Source: Sweltsa coloradensis
Taxonomy: Eukaryota > Arthropoda > Insecta > Plecoptera > Chloroperlidae
DNA: 64,000 nucleotides
Direction of reading: 5' to 3'
Assembly: GCA_024449915.1 (NCBI GenBank)
Contig: JAMZAV010001459.1
Span: 1-64,000, forward strand
Shown here: positions 1-10,202 of the stretch, in pieces
Layout of the letters: each line of letters begins with the position of its first letter
How positions within the stretch are numbered: position 1 is the first letter of the stretch
Notes under the pieces: model-generated
What the model was told of the DNA's origin: nothing
Databases searched by the model: none
Seen by the model: only the letters and a program-made list of their open reading frames with translations
Translations under genes and position numbers: made by a program

Positions 1-890
1 AACCCTTTAGTGTAGCTAGCTGACAAATCATTAACTCCACTCAATCTAGCAAACCGAAAATGTCAATTACAAGGGAAACTCATAACTGACGCTTCAAAAG
101 AGTTACGTCTCTCAGAAAAGACCCTACACAAGAGACATTATGATGAACTACCAAAGGTCACGTAGATTTTAAAGCATCAAATAGGTGGTTAAACAAAGGG
201 GAACTATTTGGAGAAAACAGAAGGTTTTATGATGGCTATTCAAGACAGATTGATTGCGACGAAAAATTTATAAAAAATACAAAATACAAGATGCGACAGT
301 AAACGATCAATGTAGAAAATGTAGTGCAAGGGGTGAAAAAATCGAACACATCATATCCGGGTGCAAGCACTAGTCAAACAGATTACCTCACAGACATAAC
401 CAAGTAGTAACATTATTCATCAAAAACTAGCAATCAAGTACAACCTCATTGAAAACACCCCACACCTTACTACAAATACAAACCAGAGAAAGTACTAGAT
501 AGTAAAGATTACAAATATATTACGACCCCCCACAGTTATAACAGACCAAACGATACATCACAAAGACCGGATTTAATAATAATTGACAAGAAGAAGAAAC
601 AAGAAACACCCTTATCGACGTTGCTATCCCAATGTGCATAACGTCGAGACCACGTGGAAGAAAAAATTGACAAGTATAGTGAACTTGCAATTGAGATCAA
701 GAAGATGTGGAAACAGAAAAAGGTAAATACAATCCCATCATTATATCAGCCAACGGATCATACCGAAGAAGCTACATGAAAGCATTAAACAACTAGATCT
801 CAAACCCAATGTATACATCGGGGACTCAAAAGGCAGTAATACTCAAACGTGTAGAATATTTCGTTAAATTTCTAACAAAGGGAATGATAC
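1..890 (+). pseudogene. C-terminal remnant of a LINE with restriction-like endonuclease
   Basis: Translating + strand frames, with several frameshifts, gives a recognisable LINE C-terminus. A CX2CX7HX4C knuckle (CRKCSARGEKIEHIISGC) lies at 311-363 and is followed by a histidine-rich stretch, RPDLIIIDKKKK near 564-600, and LIDVAIP-, KYSELAIEIKKMW- and LQKAVILKTCR-like segments up to about 880. A CCHC knuckle followed by a PD...D endonuclease core is characteristic of R2/R4/NeSL-type LINEs. The reverse transcriptase lies outside the window or is lost. Many stops and shifts make it a dead copy. The exact clade is inference. Confidence 0.55.
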
Positions 891-894
891 TTCG

Positions 895-1015
895 AGATTT
901 CGAGACAGCTTCCTTTCCCTGACATGGTTTTCGTGGTTTCCCAAAAGTCCGAAGAGCAAATGCTAGGATGGGGGACGAGAAATCGGCCACGACCGTACAC
1001 AGCAGAAAGAAAACT
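895..1015 (+). repeat. SINE-core-like fragment
   Basis: Contains GGTTTTCGTGGTTTCCC, CAAATGCTAGGATGGG and GGCCACGACCG in order. This arrangement recalls the body of tRNA-derived SINEs found in arthropods. No tRNA head is visible. The family match is from memory. Confidence 0.35.
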
Positions 1016-1179
1016 CATCTCCCAAAACAATATTAGAATTTTAAAAATGACTTATTTTAGTTAGAGTTAAGACAAAAAGTAATAATGTATGTAATAGGTA
1101 CACATGGAAGTACTTGACGTAAGTCCGTACAACATGTTAGCTCCGGTTTTAACCGAGTTTGTATGAAATACATCCAATA

Positions 1180-1303
1180 AAATAATAATAATAATAATAA
1201 TAATCAAACAGACCATTAACTCATCTAGTCAATTGTCATAAACACAGGCGGCGCAATATGACCTAACCGGTTGAAGCGCCCTAGTTTCTCACGTCGTCGT
1301 TGG
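1180..1303 (+). repeat. Family B LINE 3' end with (TAA)n
   Basis: A TAA microsatellite run replaces part of the 3' UTR. It is followed by CAAACAGACCATTAACTC and the diagnostic GGCGGCGCAATATGACC, CCGGTTGAAGCGCCCTAG and CTCACGTCGTCGTT end. Confidence 0.8.
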
Positions 1304-1328
1304 CCGGAATTTTTTTTTACTTCCACTC

Positions 1329-1600
1329 CCCCGTCTGGGCCCGGGGTAGAATTGGCCCAGAGCATGGCTCTGCTAATCGTAAAAGGCGATTCAAGAGAAA
1401 AAGTCCACCTCGCAAACATCAGCTAGGAAAAGGGGGGAGTATATTACACCACCAAAACTACGAGCTCTGGCAATCGTCGTCGGGGACCTTGCCCCCTTCC
1501 CTTGACAAACCCCCCGAAGACGATGACGACCGCGACTTTGAAAACCCCCTTTCCCTCCGGGCCTTCAAAGGCCAACTCGCTACCTTCCCGTGGTTTGGCC
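1329..1600 (+). repeat. Family A SINE-like unit, 5' two thirds
   Basis: Intact head (GTCTGGGCCCGGGGTAGAAT, CAGAGCATGGCTCTG) and middle (CAATCGTCGTCGGGGACC). The sequence decays after the GACGACCGCGAC block. Confidence 0.8.
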
Positions 1601-2027
1601 TGTAAGTAGGGGAGTGTGTATCCCCAAAAACTAAGGGCGAGCTTGGCGGTTGGGGTGCGGTTGCAGAGAGACCCTCTTCGCGCAAACTTTTTATCGCACA
1701 TTTCTTCATTTACACAGCCTTACTCATAATTATTTTCTTCTTTCACTTTTTTCTTCTCCATACTTGCCGGGCCCCCTCTCTGCAACGAGCACTCCTCCGT
1801 TCCCACCCATTTAAAAACCCACCCTATCCAACATCCTCACCCCTTCCCCATTGACATCCCGCGTCTTCCCTTACTTTCCCTTTCCCTTTGGAGGAGGAAA
1901 AAAAACATGGTGGGTAATCCACAATTTTGGAAAAAAAAATTTGGGAAGATTCCAAAAACACTTGAAAATGGGCACTGATAACTCTACTGTTGCGGGCCCC
2001 AAAACAACATTAACTAACTAACTCCCT
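1601..2027. other. Mostly unassigned sequence
   Basis: A scrambled A-middle piece is visible at about 1,603-1,665 (GGGGAGTGTGTATCCCC, GGGCGAGCTTGGC). The rest is C-rich then A-rich sequence with no recognisable gene. Confidence 0.4.
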
Positions 2028-2145
2028 AACCGTGGCTGGTTCTGACCAGCATGTCCCCCCCCTCCCCCTAGGTTAGAGGGGTTTGCTTTATGACCTAACG
2101 GTTAACGCGTCTTAACCCAAAAATAAACCAAACCAATAAAACAAA
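2028..2145 (+). repeat. Family A 3' end
   Basis: GTGGCTGGTTCTGACCAGCA hairpin, C-tract, TATGACCTAACGGTTAACGC and an A-rich tail. It is probably the 3' end of the unit at 1,329, separated from it by rearranged sequence. Confidence 0.75.
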
Positions 2146-2676
2146 ATTAACACAACTTTTTTAAAATCAAACGCCATTTCCGAACGTAAAAGTCAAAGAT
2201 ATACATATAAAGTAGCAAGATTGTGACATAAAAGAGGAATGTTAGTTTTTACTAAACAGATAGCCGTTGGCAATTGTGGACTGATAGCCAAACATTTGCT
2301 ATCTTATCAGCCGCGATTGATTCGTCAGCTCTGGTCAACGAGGTAAGTAAGATCGCACTAGCCTAATTATTACTCTTGCGACAGGTTCATACGTTGATTT
2401 ACGATTGGCAAACTTTATATCACGATGTGCTAATTACTAATGAAATCAGACGAAGCAGTTATAAGAAACAATTACCATTGATTTGTGTTACTAGGTTATT
2501 GCGAAAGAAATAAAAAACTATGGGTACCTGCAAATACACACTTAATATTTAAAAAATCGCCGTCATTTGATCTCCCACAATCATAATAGTAGAACATCTA
2601 CATTGCATACTTATATATTATACTTATACAATAGTGCTACATACATATCTCAAACAAACAATTTAAATATTTAAAC
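2146..2676 (+). other. Unique AT-rich stretch with a consensus splice donor
   Basis: No repeat was recognised. An open frame at about 2,258-2,342 ends in AACGAG followed by GTAAGTAAG, a perfect donor. The upstream acceptor (ACTAAACAG near 2,261) lacks a good pyrimidine tract and there is no ATG. It could be a chance match or a host exon. Confidence 0.2.
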
Positions 2677-2677
2677 T

Positions 2678-2888
2678 CCCGTCTGGGCCCGGATAGAATT
2701 GGTCCAGAGCATGGCTCTGCCAACGTACAAGGTGATTCAAGAGAAAAAGTCCACCGCGCAAACATCAGCTAAAAAGAAGCGAGTCCCTCAAAGGCGAGCT
2801 CTGGCCCAAACCCTTGGGCGGGGACCTTGCCCCCTACCCTTGACGACCCCTCGACGACGATACAATGACACAACGTACGATATGCCGT
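2678..2888 (+). repeat. Family A 5' half fused to LINE B
   Basis: A head and middle are present up to the CGACGATACAATGACACAAC block. The unit then passes without spacer into LINE B reverse-transcriptase sequence at about 2,889, giving an A-LINE chimera. Confidence 0.75.
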
Positions 2889-3465
2889 CTTCAAGGAATC
2901 CAAAATGACCCACAAAATATCGTTTAACAATGTAGAACTTCTATTCAAAACAAATGTCCGTCTTCTCGGCATGGTGTTTGACAAAAAGCTAAATTGGAAA
3001 GACCACGTTGTTGAGTTACGCAAAAAAATGCATGTTGAAAATCAACCTATTGAAAGTTCTCAGTAATACATCGTGGGGGTGCAGATAGGACTTGCATTTT
3101 TGAGAATTTACGGATCTCTAGTTTGCTCCAAGATGGACTATGGATGTTTCGTATACTCTTCAGCAAGTAACACAAACCCTAAACTTTTAGACACTGTCCA
3201 CCATTGTGGTCTTCGTATTGCTCTTGGTGCATTTCGAACAAGCCCGTAGTCAGCTTTTATGCCGAGGGCAGGTGTGTCCTCCTTAGCAGAACGGGAAAGA
3301 AACCTCTTGATGGGTACGTATGTAATGAAAATTAAAGCTATGCCTAACCATCCAGCAAATCGTAAATGTTTTAACACGGACTATGTCAGACACTTTGATA
3401 ACAAACCCAAAAGGGATCTCTTCCAACGGGATAAGATGTTAAACTTTTTTTTAATCTTATAGAAT
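2889..3465 (+). pseudogene. LINE B reverse transcriptase, C-terminal part
   Basis: This is the only clear LINE B reverse transcriptase in the window. Conceptual translation gives VRLLGMVFDKKLNWKDHV, then SKMDYGCFVYSSAS, LLDTVHHCGLRIALGAFRTS and SLAERERNLLMGTYVMKIKA. These are the thumb/connection motifs that follow the RT palm in I/Jockey-group LINEs. The catalytic palm (YxDD) is absent because the copy is truncated at its fusion with the A unit. At least two frameshifts or stops are present. RNase H follows at about 3,540. Confidence 0.75.
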
Positions 3466-4385
3466 TTCATCTGCCAAAAGTTTTTAATTTTGTATTAGCA
3501 ATAACCCGCCCTGGTTTACACCAGAGCCGATTATTATATTTGACCCTTTGTCGTTTGATAAAAACTCTACTTGCGATAGTGTATTCAAAATTAACTTTAG
3601 AAAGATTTGCCATGAACATCAAAGGTTTACTTTGGTATTTACAGGATGGCTCCAAAATTGACAACAAGGTTGGAAGTGCCTTTTATTGCTCCACCTTAAA
3701 GGAACGTTTCAGGCTAAGCGACGTGTGTTCAGTTTTCAACTGCAGAGTTATTCGCATCCGTGAAGCTCTTAAATACATTCTACGCTGTCGTTGTGGAGAA
3801 TACCTTTGTGTTCAGATAGCTTTAAATTCACTTCAAGCTATAAAACTCATGTATTCTAGTCATCATTTGGTACAAGACATCCAATTCTATTTGAAAAACT
3901 AACCTCTAAGGGATAATAATAGAGTTTTGCGGATACCTGGGACACGTGGGCATAGAGGGAAATGAACACGCTGATCGGGCGTAAGGAAGCTTCCTGCGTG
4001 CGACGTTGATTTCAATCTAGTTCCCGTTCCAGATGTCAAGAGTGGATACAAGCAAAGATTGTTGGATTTGCGACAACATCGTGGGATGTGTTGCAAAATA
4101 ACAAATTTCATAGTGTGATGCCCACATTGACTAACAAAATTCGTCCACCTACGTCTCGACTCTCACGTAGAGAAGAGGTGGGGATGTCTAGAATTCGTTA
4201 GGCCATACACGCCTAACACACGGATATCTCTTAACCAGAGAAAAAAGGGTTATTCCCATATGTGACACATGTGAGTACCTTTAACCCTGCATCAAAATGC
4301 TAGCAGAATGTGCCAAATATGAGCATTGCGCACGCAATTTGATCTCTCCCAATCATATGAAGAACTTCTATCATATGATAACGGC
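3466..4385 (+). pseudogene. LINE B RNase H and CCHC region, decayed
   Basis: Continues the LINE at 2,889. An open piece at 3,540-3,902 carries DGSKIDNKVGSAFYC, IREALKYILRC and LNSLQAIKLMYSSHHLVQD. Later frames carry the HADRA-like segment, the RLSRREEV block and an altered CDTC knuckle. Compared with the copy at 34.4 kb it has multiple one-base indels, including in the second catalytic motif and the knuckle, so it is inactive. Confidence 0.8.
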
Positions 4386-4667
4386 GACAAACTTTCTAAA
4401 TTTTCATCCATTGAATCTATTTTAAAAAAATTTAATTAAAATCTACACATTTGTTTCTTTCTTATTTTCATTTACATTTCATAACTTTATTTGCTATTAC
4501 TTTCTCATCATTTAATTTATTTGTTATTTATACACTTAGAAAAAAAATTAATCATCAAACATACCTGATTTACTCTTCTCATTTCCTTTAAATTTACAGG
4601 CGGCGCAATATGACCTAAACCCGGGTTTAAGCGCCCTAGTTTCTCACGTCGTCGTCGTCGTCGCGAA
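4386..4667 (+). repeat. LINE B 3' UTR and 3' terminus
   Basis: AT-rich UTR (TTTGCTATTACTTTCTCATC, ACACTTAGAAAAAAAATTAA) ending in the GGCGGCGCAATATGACC block and CTCACGTC followed by an extended GTC run that meets the next A-type GAC block. Confidence 0.85.
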
Positions 4668-4905
4668 GGACGATGACGACCGCGACGTGAGAGATTCCCT
4701 TCCTCCCTACCGGGATAGTTCGGGCCAGCAATAGGCTCCTTCTCCCATATCCCCTAGGCTAGAGTGGTGCATTATGACCTAATGGTTGACGCGTCCTTAA
4801 TCCAATAATAAACCAAGATATACCTTCCATATCCCAAGTTTTGTAGTGGTGCATTTTGGACCTTACGGTTTACGCGCCCTTAATCCAAAAAAACCACAAA
4901 AAAAA
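4668..4905 (+). repeat. Two successive family A 3' ends
   Basis: The first starts in the GACGATGACGACCGCGACGT block and ends TGACGCGTCCTTAATCC at about 4,805. A second, shorter one ends TTTACGCGCCCTTAATCC before an A-rich run. Confidence 0.7.
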
Positions 4906-5098
4906 AATAAACAATCGGAAATCATTCAAAAAATTTTTTGTTATCACTATCATGTTTTATCATTTTCTTTATTTGTTCAACATTTTAAATAATTTATAAA
5001 AATCTTAAACAAAAAACAAACTCTTTTTTATGTAAAAAGGGAATAATCACAGGGGGCCCGCAATATGCGGTTAAGCCCCCCTATTTTCTCCGTCGTTG
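4906..5098 (+). repeat. Decayed family B 3' end
   Basis: AT-rich UTR with TATCACTATCATGTTTTATC, then CGCAATATG, GGTTAAGCCCCCCTA and TTTCTCCGTCG. Recognisable but diverged. Confidence 0.55.
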
Positions 5099-5111
5099 GT
5101 TCGGCAGGTTC

Positions 5112-5405
5112 ATTGGCCCTTATGAGTAGAATTAGGCCCCAGAGCAGGGGTTTTTGCTAATCTTTTTAAAGGCAGGAAAGAGATAAGTCCATCTCGCACA
5201 AAACTACAAAATATTGGGGGGTATTTCCCCTGTAACTAGAGGCAGTCTGGCCGTCGTCAGGACCAGCCCCCTTCACTTACGACCCCCATGATTCGTAACG
5301 ACCATGAAAAACACGAACGATGACAAAACGATGACGACCGTGACGTGAGAACCCCTCCCTTCGTTTCTTCCCCGTACCCCTGGTGGTTTACCAGAATGGG
5401 ACTTT
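5112..5405 (+). repeat. Family A unit, degraded
   Basis: Many indels. TAGAATTAGGCCCCAGAGCA and the GACGATGACGACCGTGACGT block are still legible. Confidence 0.65.
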
Positions 5406-5409
5406 CCCC

Positions 5410-5785
5410 CCACATGGCCCGGGTTAGAATAGGCCCGAGCTGGCTCTGCTAATCGTAAAGGCGTTTTCTGAAAAAATCCACCTCGCAAACATCCTAGAAA
5501 GAGCGGAGTATCTTACCCCCGAACTGAGGCGAGCTCTGGGAATCGTCGTCGGGGAACTTGTCCCCCTTCCCTTGACGATCCCCCGGCGACGTGACAATGA
5601 CACAAAAAGAACGATGACAAAGAGATGACGACCGCGACTGAGAAAAACCCCCTTTTTCACCTTACCGGGGGGCTGTTCTGACCACATGGGCCCCCCCCTC
5701 CCCCCCCCCCCCCCTAGGTTTTTGAGTGGGGCATTTGACCAACGGTTGACGGCGTCCTTAATCCAAAAAAAACCAAAAAAATCTT
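5410..5785 (+). repeat. Family A unit
   Basis: Nearly full length, from the CCCGGGTTAGAATAGGCCC head to TTGACGGCGTCCTTAATCC. The 3' C-tract is long. Confidence 0.8.
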
Positions 5786-6040
5786 TTTTCATTTTTCATA
5801 CATAACTTTTATTTTGCTATTACTTTTTATCTTCAATTTATTTTGTTATTTATTTCACTTAAAAACATCTTTTCATCAAAATACCTGCATTAACTTTTAA
5901 TTTACTTTTTTTTTTTCCGGGGGGCGCAATATGACCTAACCCCGGTTGAAAACGCCCCAGTTCTCACGTCTCGCGTTTATACACAGGGGGCGCAATATGT
6001 CCTAACCGCTTGAAGCGCCCTAGCTTCTCACGTTGTCCGT
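5786..6040 (+). repeat. Family B 3' UTR with two termini in tandem
   Basis: Follows the A tail directly (CATACATAACTTTTATTTTG). One terminus lies at about 5,925-5,972 and a second (GGGGGCGCAATATGTCC, AGCGCCCTAGCTTCTCACG) at 5,985-6,036, so the terminus is duplicated. Confidence 0.7.
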
Positions 6041-6315
6041 GCTAAGGAGTTTCTTGCTTTGTGCGTTGTGCACATAAAAACAGTATTGTGTTTGTAAGTT
6101 GGATGTTATCGTGATGCACACTTGTGCGTCTATGTAACCTTTGAATGATGCTTATAAATATGTTTTATCATTATAAATAATTAAGATGATTAGACAAAAT
6201 ACCAGAGTACTTGAGATAAGGGAGAAAATCAGTTTCGGAAATAACATCAAGCTAATGATCTGACTATTTGATCGTTCAATCAGTCACCGGTCGATGTGTA
6301 AAATACATTTACACC

Positions 6316-6555
6316 GGTGATCCTTGACCCTTGAATGTTAAGACACGTGACCTTGACCCTTGCTTGATAAGACACGTGACCTTGACCCTTGCTTGATAAG
6401 ACACGTGACCTTGACCCTTGCTTGATAAGTCACGTGACCTTGACCCTTGCTTGATAAGACACGTGACCTTGACCCTTGCTTGATAAGACACGTGACCTTG
6501 ACCCTTGCTTGATAAGTCACGTGACCTTGACCCTTGCTTGATAAGTCACGTGCCC
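6316..6555 (+). repeat. 29-bp minisatellite, E-box plus nuclear-receptor half-site
   Basis: CACGTG occurs at 6,344, 6,373, 6,402, 6,431, 6,460, 6,489, 6,518 and 6,547, exactly 29 bp apart. The first seven continue as CACGTGACCTTGACCC. ACCTTGA read with the preceding TG gives TGACCTTGA, the complement of the TCAAGGTCA half-site bound by FTZ-F1/ERR-type receptors. Variation is limited to GATAAGACA against GATAAGTCA. Confidence 0.9.
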
Positions 6556-6639
6556 AGTGAAGAGCCACACCCAACACACCAAACGGATAATTTACTTTGG
6601 TTTTCAAAGGTGGTTTAAACTGTAAAATTAGGTCGAGAC

Positions 6640-6821
6640 TGTCTTATATAACTTCACATTAAACACATTTCCTTTATTTATTTATTTTCATTTCAATTAA
6701 TCATTTTTTTATCTTTTATAAACTTAGAAAACAATATAATCATCAAACACACCATTAACTCATTTCATTAACTTTCAATAAAACAGTCGGCGCAATATGA
6801 CCTTACCAGTTGAAGCGACCG
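6640..6821 (+). repeat. Family B 3' UTR and terminus, clipped
   Basis: ACTTAGAAAACAATATAATC, CATTAACTCATTTCATTAAC and TCGGCGCAATATGACC, ending GTTGAAGCG. It then switches to an A-type CCGCGACGT block. Confidence 0.75.
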
Positions 6822-7165
6822 CGACGTTGGGTAACCACCAATCCCTGCCCTCCCCGTACCCTCCCTTTCCCTCTGTCCTTTGCCTGAGCCCGACCTGATT
6901 TCGCCACATACCACAGGCCCCCCGACCCGACCCCTTGCCCGGCCATAATCCCGCCCCGACCCCTTGCCCCGGCCACTACTTCCATGCCCTCCCTTGCTTG
7001 TGGCTGGTTCTGACCAGCACAAGCCTGTCCACCCGCGGGCTCTCCCCACGTCACCCCTTACGTTCCTCCCCCTTTGAAAAAAAATTAAGTTATAAACTAA
7101 CTAAGAAACTACATTATCACAGGAGGCGCAATATGACCTAACGGTTGACGCGCCCTTAAACGAAT
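6822..7165 (+). repeat. Variant family A 3' part (subfamily A2) with hybrid tail
   Basis: CCACCAATCCCTGCCCTCC and a long C-rich block precede TGGCTGGTTCTGACCAGCA. The same variant occurs near 55.7 kb. At 7,120-7,165 an AGGAGGCGCAATATGACC end joins B-like sequence to the A-like GGTTGACGCGCCCTTAAAC. Confidence 0.65.
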
Positions 7166-7225
7166 AAACATCAAACATCAAACATAAAGCGCCCTAGATT
7201 CGCACGTCGTCGTCTTTGAGCAATC

Positions 7226-7592
7226 TCGGGGAATTGGCCCAGAGCATGGCTCTGCTAATTGTAAAAGACAATTCAAGAGAAAAAGTCCACCTCGCAAACA
7301 TCAGCTGGTAAGAAGGGTAGTAAGCTATATTATCCTCCGCGAAACTAAAGGCGAGCTTTGACAATCGTCGTCGGGGACCTTGACCCCTTCCCTTGACGAA
7401 CCCCCGGCGACGATGACAATGACACAACGAACGATGACACAGACGATGACGACCGCGACGTGAAAACCCCCCTTCCCTTACCCGTGGCTGGTTCTGACCA
7501 GCATGGGCCCCTCCTCCCCCCCCCTTAGGCTAGAGTGGTGCATTATGACCTAACGGTTGACGCGTCCTTAATCCAAATAAACAAACAAAAAC
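7226..7592 (+). repeat. Family A unit
   Basis: The outermost head is lost. The unit runs from GAATTGGCCCAGAGCATGGC through to TCCAAATAAAC. Confidence 0.85.
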
Positions 7593-7799
7593 TGAAATAT
7601 TCTTTTTGTTGTACGGGTTGAGTCTGTTTCACCAGTTAACATATTCCTCATTAAAATGACGTCAGCTTGTTATAATAAAATTTGATTGAGGGAAGGTTAC
7701 ATTGAGCTACGCTCAGTCGCACTATCTGCGAGGAATTGTTCTTCAAAATCACCTTATAGTTGCGCGGTTTCTTATTTTTTATAGTTTGTAGAGCATATT

Positions 7800-8012
7800 T
7801 ATTTGAGATTTAGGGTGCCAATGAGGAAAGCCGTAATAGTAATTCGTCTGATTAGTGACAGATATATGCTGTCCTTATTGTTTTGGCTCTACTTTTTCTT
7901 AAGGTTACGGTTGACGAAGCTAGAAGCTTAGAGGCCCTATCTCTTACACTATCTGTGTGTTGATCCCACTTAAGGTCAGATGAGATGGTTAGACCTAATA
8001 ATTTTATACTTT
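7800..8012 (-). pseudogene. Minus-strand LINE reverse transcriptase, C-terminal remnant
   Basis: Reading the minus strand from about 8,010 gives IKLLGLTISSDLKWDQHT, then VRDRASKLLASSTVTLRKS. After a frame change, an AFPHWHP-like piece appears. These are the RT motifs (KLLGvtis.dLkWd.Hv; y.r.l.eYa.pvWhp) downstream of the palm in CR1/Jockey-like LINEs. It is probably one old insertion with the RT piece at 8,600-8,815, split by the B insertion at 8,100-8,322. It is unrelated to LINE B. Confidence 0.6.
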
Positions 8013-8099
8013 TTCTTTAGCTAAAACGTTTCCTTAAATGACATAGTCAGACAGAATGGGAGATTTGGATCTAGAAAATCTAATATACGGCGATTTGCT

Positions 8100-8322
8100 T
8101 CACACCATGCACATTTCTTTAATTCCTTTATTTCTATTTAAATACTTAACTAATTATTGTTTTGCTATAACTATCATTACCATCATTTTCTATTCTTACG
8201 TTAACACTTAGAAAACAACATAATCACGAAACCCACCATTAACATCCCATTAACTTTCAGCATCACAGGCGGCGCAATATGACCTAACCGGTTGAAGCGC
8301 CCTAGTTTCTCACGTCGTCGTC
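8100..8322 (+). repeat. Family B 3' UTR and terminus
   Basis: CACATTTCTTTAATTCC, ACACTTAGAAAACAACATAA and a perfect GGCGGCGCAATATGACC / CTCACGTCGTCGTC end. It lies between the two halves of a minus-strand LINE. Confidence 0.85.
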
Positions 8323-8480
8323 GGTCATTTGGTTGTAGCAATAGCTGTTCGCTCGGGCAAGATACATTCTGCGTATACAAAATTTTGCAAACTTGTCAAT
8401 AAACCATACATGGACGTTCCTACAGTCATAGATTTTCAAAGTTTTGTCTTGATCAGCCAGAAAAAAAAACACGAATATAG
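8323..8480 (-). other. Open frame of unknown origin, faint WD-repeat likeness
   Basis: The minus strand reads ADQDKTLKIYDCRN and then a stop-free run ending NSYCYNQMT. DKTLKIYD resembles the end of a WD40 blade. There is no start and no proven splice site, so the likeness is weak and may be chance. Confidence 0.2.
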
Positions 8481-8599
8481 TCAATTTTTGACATTTTAAC
8501 TAAATCGAAATTCGTGAAAACTAATTTATTTTTTATGAATTATTTCAAAACAAATTTTAGAAATGTGTTACTATAAAGAGACCTAATTGTTTCCACTTT

Positions 8600-8815
8600 C
8601 GTGAGATATTTTAAAATTTCAAACACCTGTGGCGGCAGTCAGCCGAGCAAACTGCAAATTGCCTAGGATGCATGTTGTAAACCCTAGGCCAATCTAAAGC
8701 TATGCGATCTACCTGTTTCACAGAAGACGTCTCGAGCGAAATCAGCCACTGGTCAATCACTTCAGTCAGGAGTGTAACGCAAGATCCCTTAGGGATGTAG
8801 CCATGTTGATTTGAA
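8600..8815 (-). pseudogene. Minus-strand LINE reverse transcriptase, finger/palm remnant
   Basis: About 65 minus-strand codons without a stop read QHGYIPKGSCVTLLTEVIDQ, then KQVDRIALDWPRVYN. This aligns by eye with the RT motif QHGFrp.rSc.tqLl.v.d and the palm motif (v)YLDfaKAFD, in which the catalytic D-containing stretch is altered. It is an old inactive copy, continued at 7,800-8,012. Confidence 0.65.
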
Positions 8816-8828
8816 TTTATCAGATTAT

Positions 8829-9182
8829 TCCGTCTGGGCCCGGGGTAGAATTGGCCCAGAGCATGGCTCTGCTAATCGTAAAAAGCGATTCAAGAGAAAA
8901 ATTCCACCAGAGTATCTTACTCCCCAAACTAGAGGCGAGCTCTGGCAATCGTCGTCGGGGACTTTGCCCCCTTCCCTTGACGACCCCCCGGCGACGATGA
9001 CAATGACACAACGAACGATGACAAAGACGATGACGACCGCAACGTGAGAAACCCACCTTCCTCCCCTTACCCGTGGCTGGTTCTGACCAGCATGGGTTCC
9101 TCCTCCCCACCCCCCTTAGGCTAGAGTGGTGCATTATGACCTAACGGTTGACGCGTCCTTAATCCAAATAAACCAACAAAAA
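8829..9182 (+). repeat. Family A unit
   Basis: Full length except for a small deletion: CACCTCGCAAACATCAGCT is lost after AAAATTCCACC. It ends AATAAACC plus A-rich sequence. Confidence 0.9.
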
Positions 9183-9208
9183 AAAATCTATACGTCGTCT
9201 GGTTTACC

Positions 9209-9578
9209 CCGTCTGGGCCCGGGGTAGAATTGGCCCAGAGCATGGCTCTGCTAATCGAAAAAGGCGATTCAAGAGAAAGTCCACCTCGCAATCATCAGCT
9301 AGTAAGAATGGTAGTATATTACTCCTCGAATCTAGAGGCGAGCTCTGGCAATCGTCGTCGGGAACCTTGCCCCCTTCCCTTGACGACCCCTCAACGACGA
9401 TGACGACAATGATACCACGAACGATGACAAAGACTATGACGACCGCGACGTGAGAACCTCCCTTTCCTCCCCCTACCGTGGCTGGTTCTGAACAACAGGC
9501 CCCTCCTCCCCTTATCCCCTAGTCTAGAGTGGGGTATTATGACCTAACGATTGACGCGCCCTTAATCCAAAATAACAC
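9209..9578 (+). repeat. Family A unit
   Basis: Complete from CCCGTCTGGGCCCGGGG to CGCCCTTAATCC. It joins LINE B 3' UTR sequence directly. Confidence 0.9.
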
Positions 9579-9584
9579 AATTCT

Positions 9585-9812
9585 CATTCAAAGAAACTTA
9601 TTTAACAACATTTAATTCACATTATACACATTTCTTTAATTTCTTTATTTTTATTCAAATAAATTACTTTTGTTCTTTTTTGGGCCAATTTTATATTCAA
9701 TTAGAAAATAATCTAATCATCAAAAACACCAATAACTAATCTTATCAATTTTCAATATCACAGGCAGCGCAATATGATCTATCCGGTTGAAGCGCCCTAA
9801 TTTCTCACGTCT
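9585..9812 (+). repeat. Family B 3' UTR and terminus
   Basis: Starts TCATTCAAAGAAACTTATTT, immediately after the A tail, and ends GGCAGCGCAATATGATC / TTTCTCACGTCT. Chimera with the A unit before it. Confidence 0.85.
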
Positions 9813-10202
9813 TCGGAGAAGCAACGAACCCAGACTAAAAACGGCGCCCTAATTTCTCTATACGTCGTGTGATTCTCTACTAACCCAGACTTGCAATGAG
9901 TATGACCACAGTCCACACATGGATATAGTTCAAACCGAATCTTTTCTTCCGGTGTTGTGAAACAGGCCAGATGCGCGCGCACGTGGACACGACAGGTTGG
10001 CTTAAATCCTAACTTTCTTCCGCCAATTTAAGGCGAATCCTTTCCTCTGCCCTGCCACGCCCTCCCTCCTCACGACTGTTCATATGTGAGGAATGCATAC
10101 ATTGTTGACACTCGCTGGATGGTTATATCAGTTCAACATTGCCGGTGACGTGAGAAAATAAACAAATATCTGAACAACAATCTCCAATTATTGATTTACA
10201 AT
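9813..10202. other. Unassigned sequence
   Basis: A minus-strand open frame at 9,797-9,982 contains CVDCGHTHCKSGL, a Cys/His-rich piece without a recognised family. The rest shows nothing recognisable. Confidence 0.25.

Noticed and set aside
1329..4667. A and B ends as terminal inverted repeats of a cut-and-paste transposon
   Set aside because: The inverted match (GACGT GAGAAAC against GTTTCTCACGTC) lies inside A, not at its end. A is often 5'-truncated with A-rich tails, which fits retroposition better.
6316..6555. CRISPR array (29-bp regular repeats)
   Set aside because: Repeats are contiguous with no spacers, and the surroundings are eukaryotic.
8829..9134. Acidic and Asp/Thr-rich open frames in A units as proteins
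   Set aside because: They arise from the GAC/GAT block, appear in several frames and both strands, break in most copies, and lack starts.
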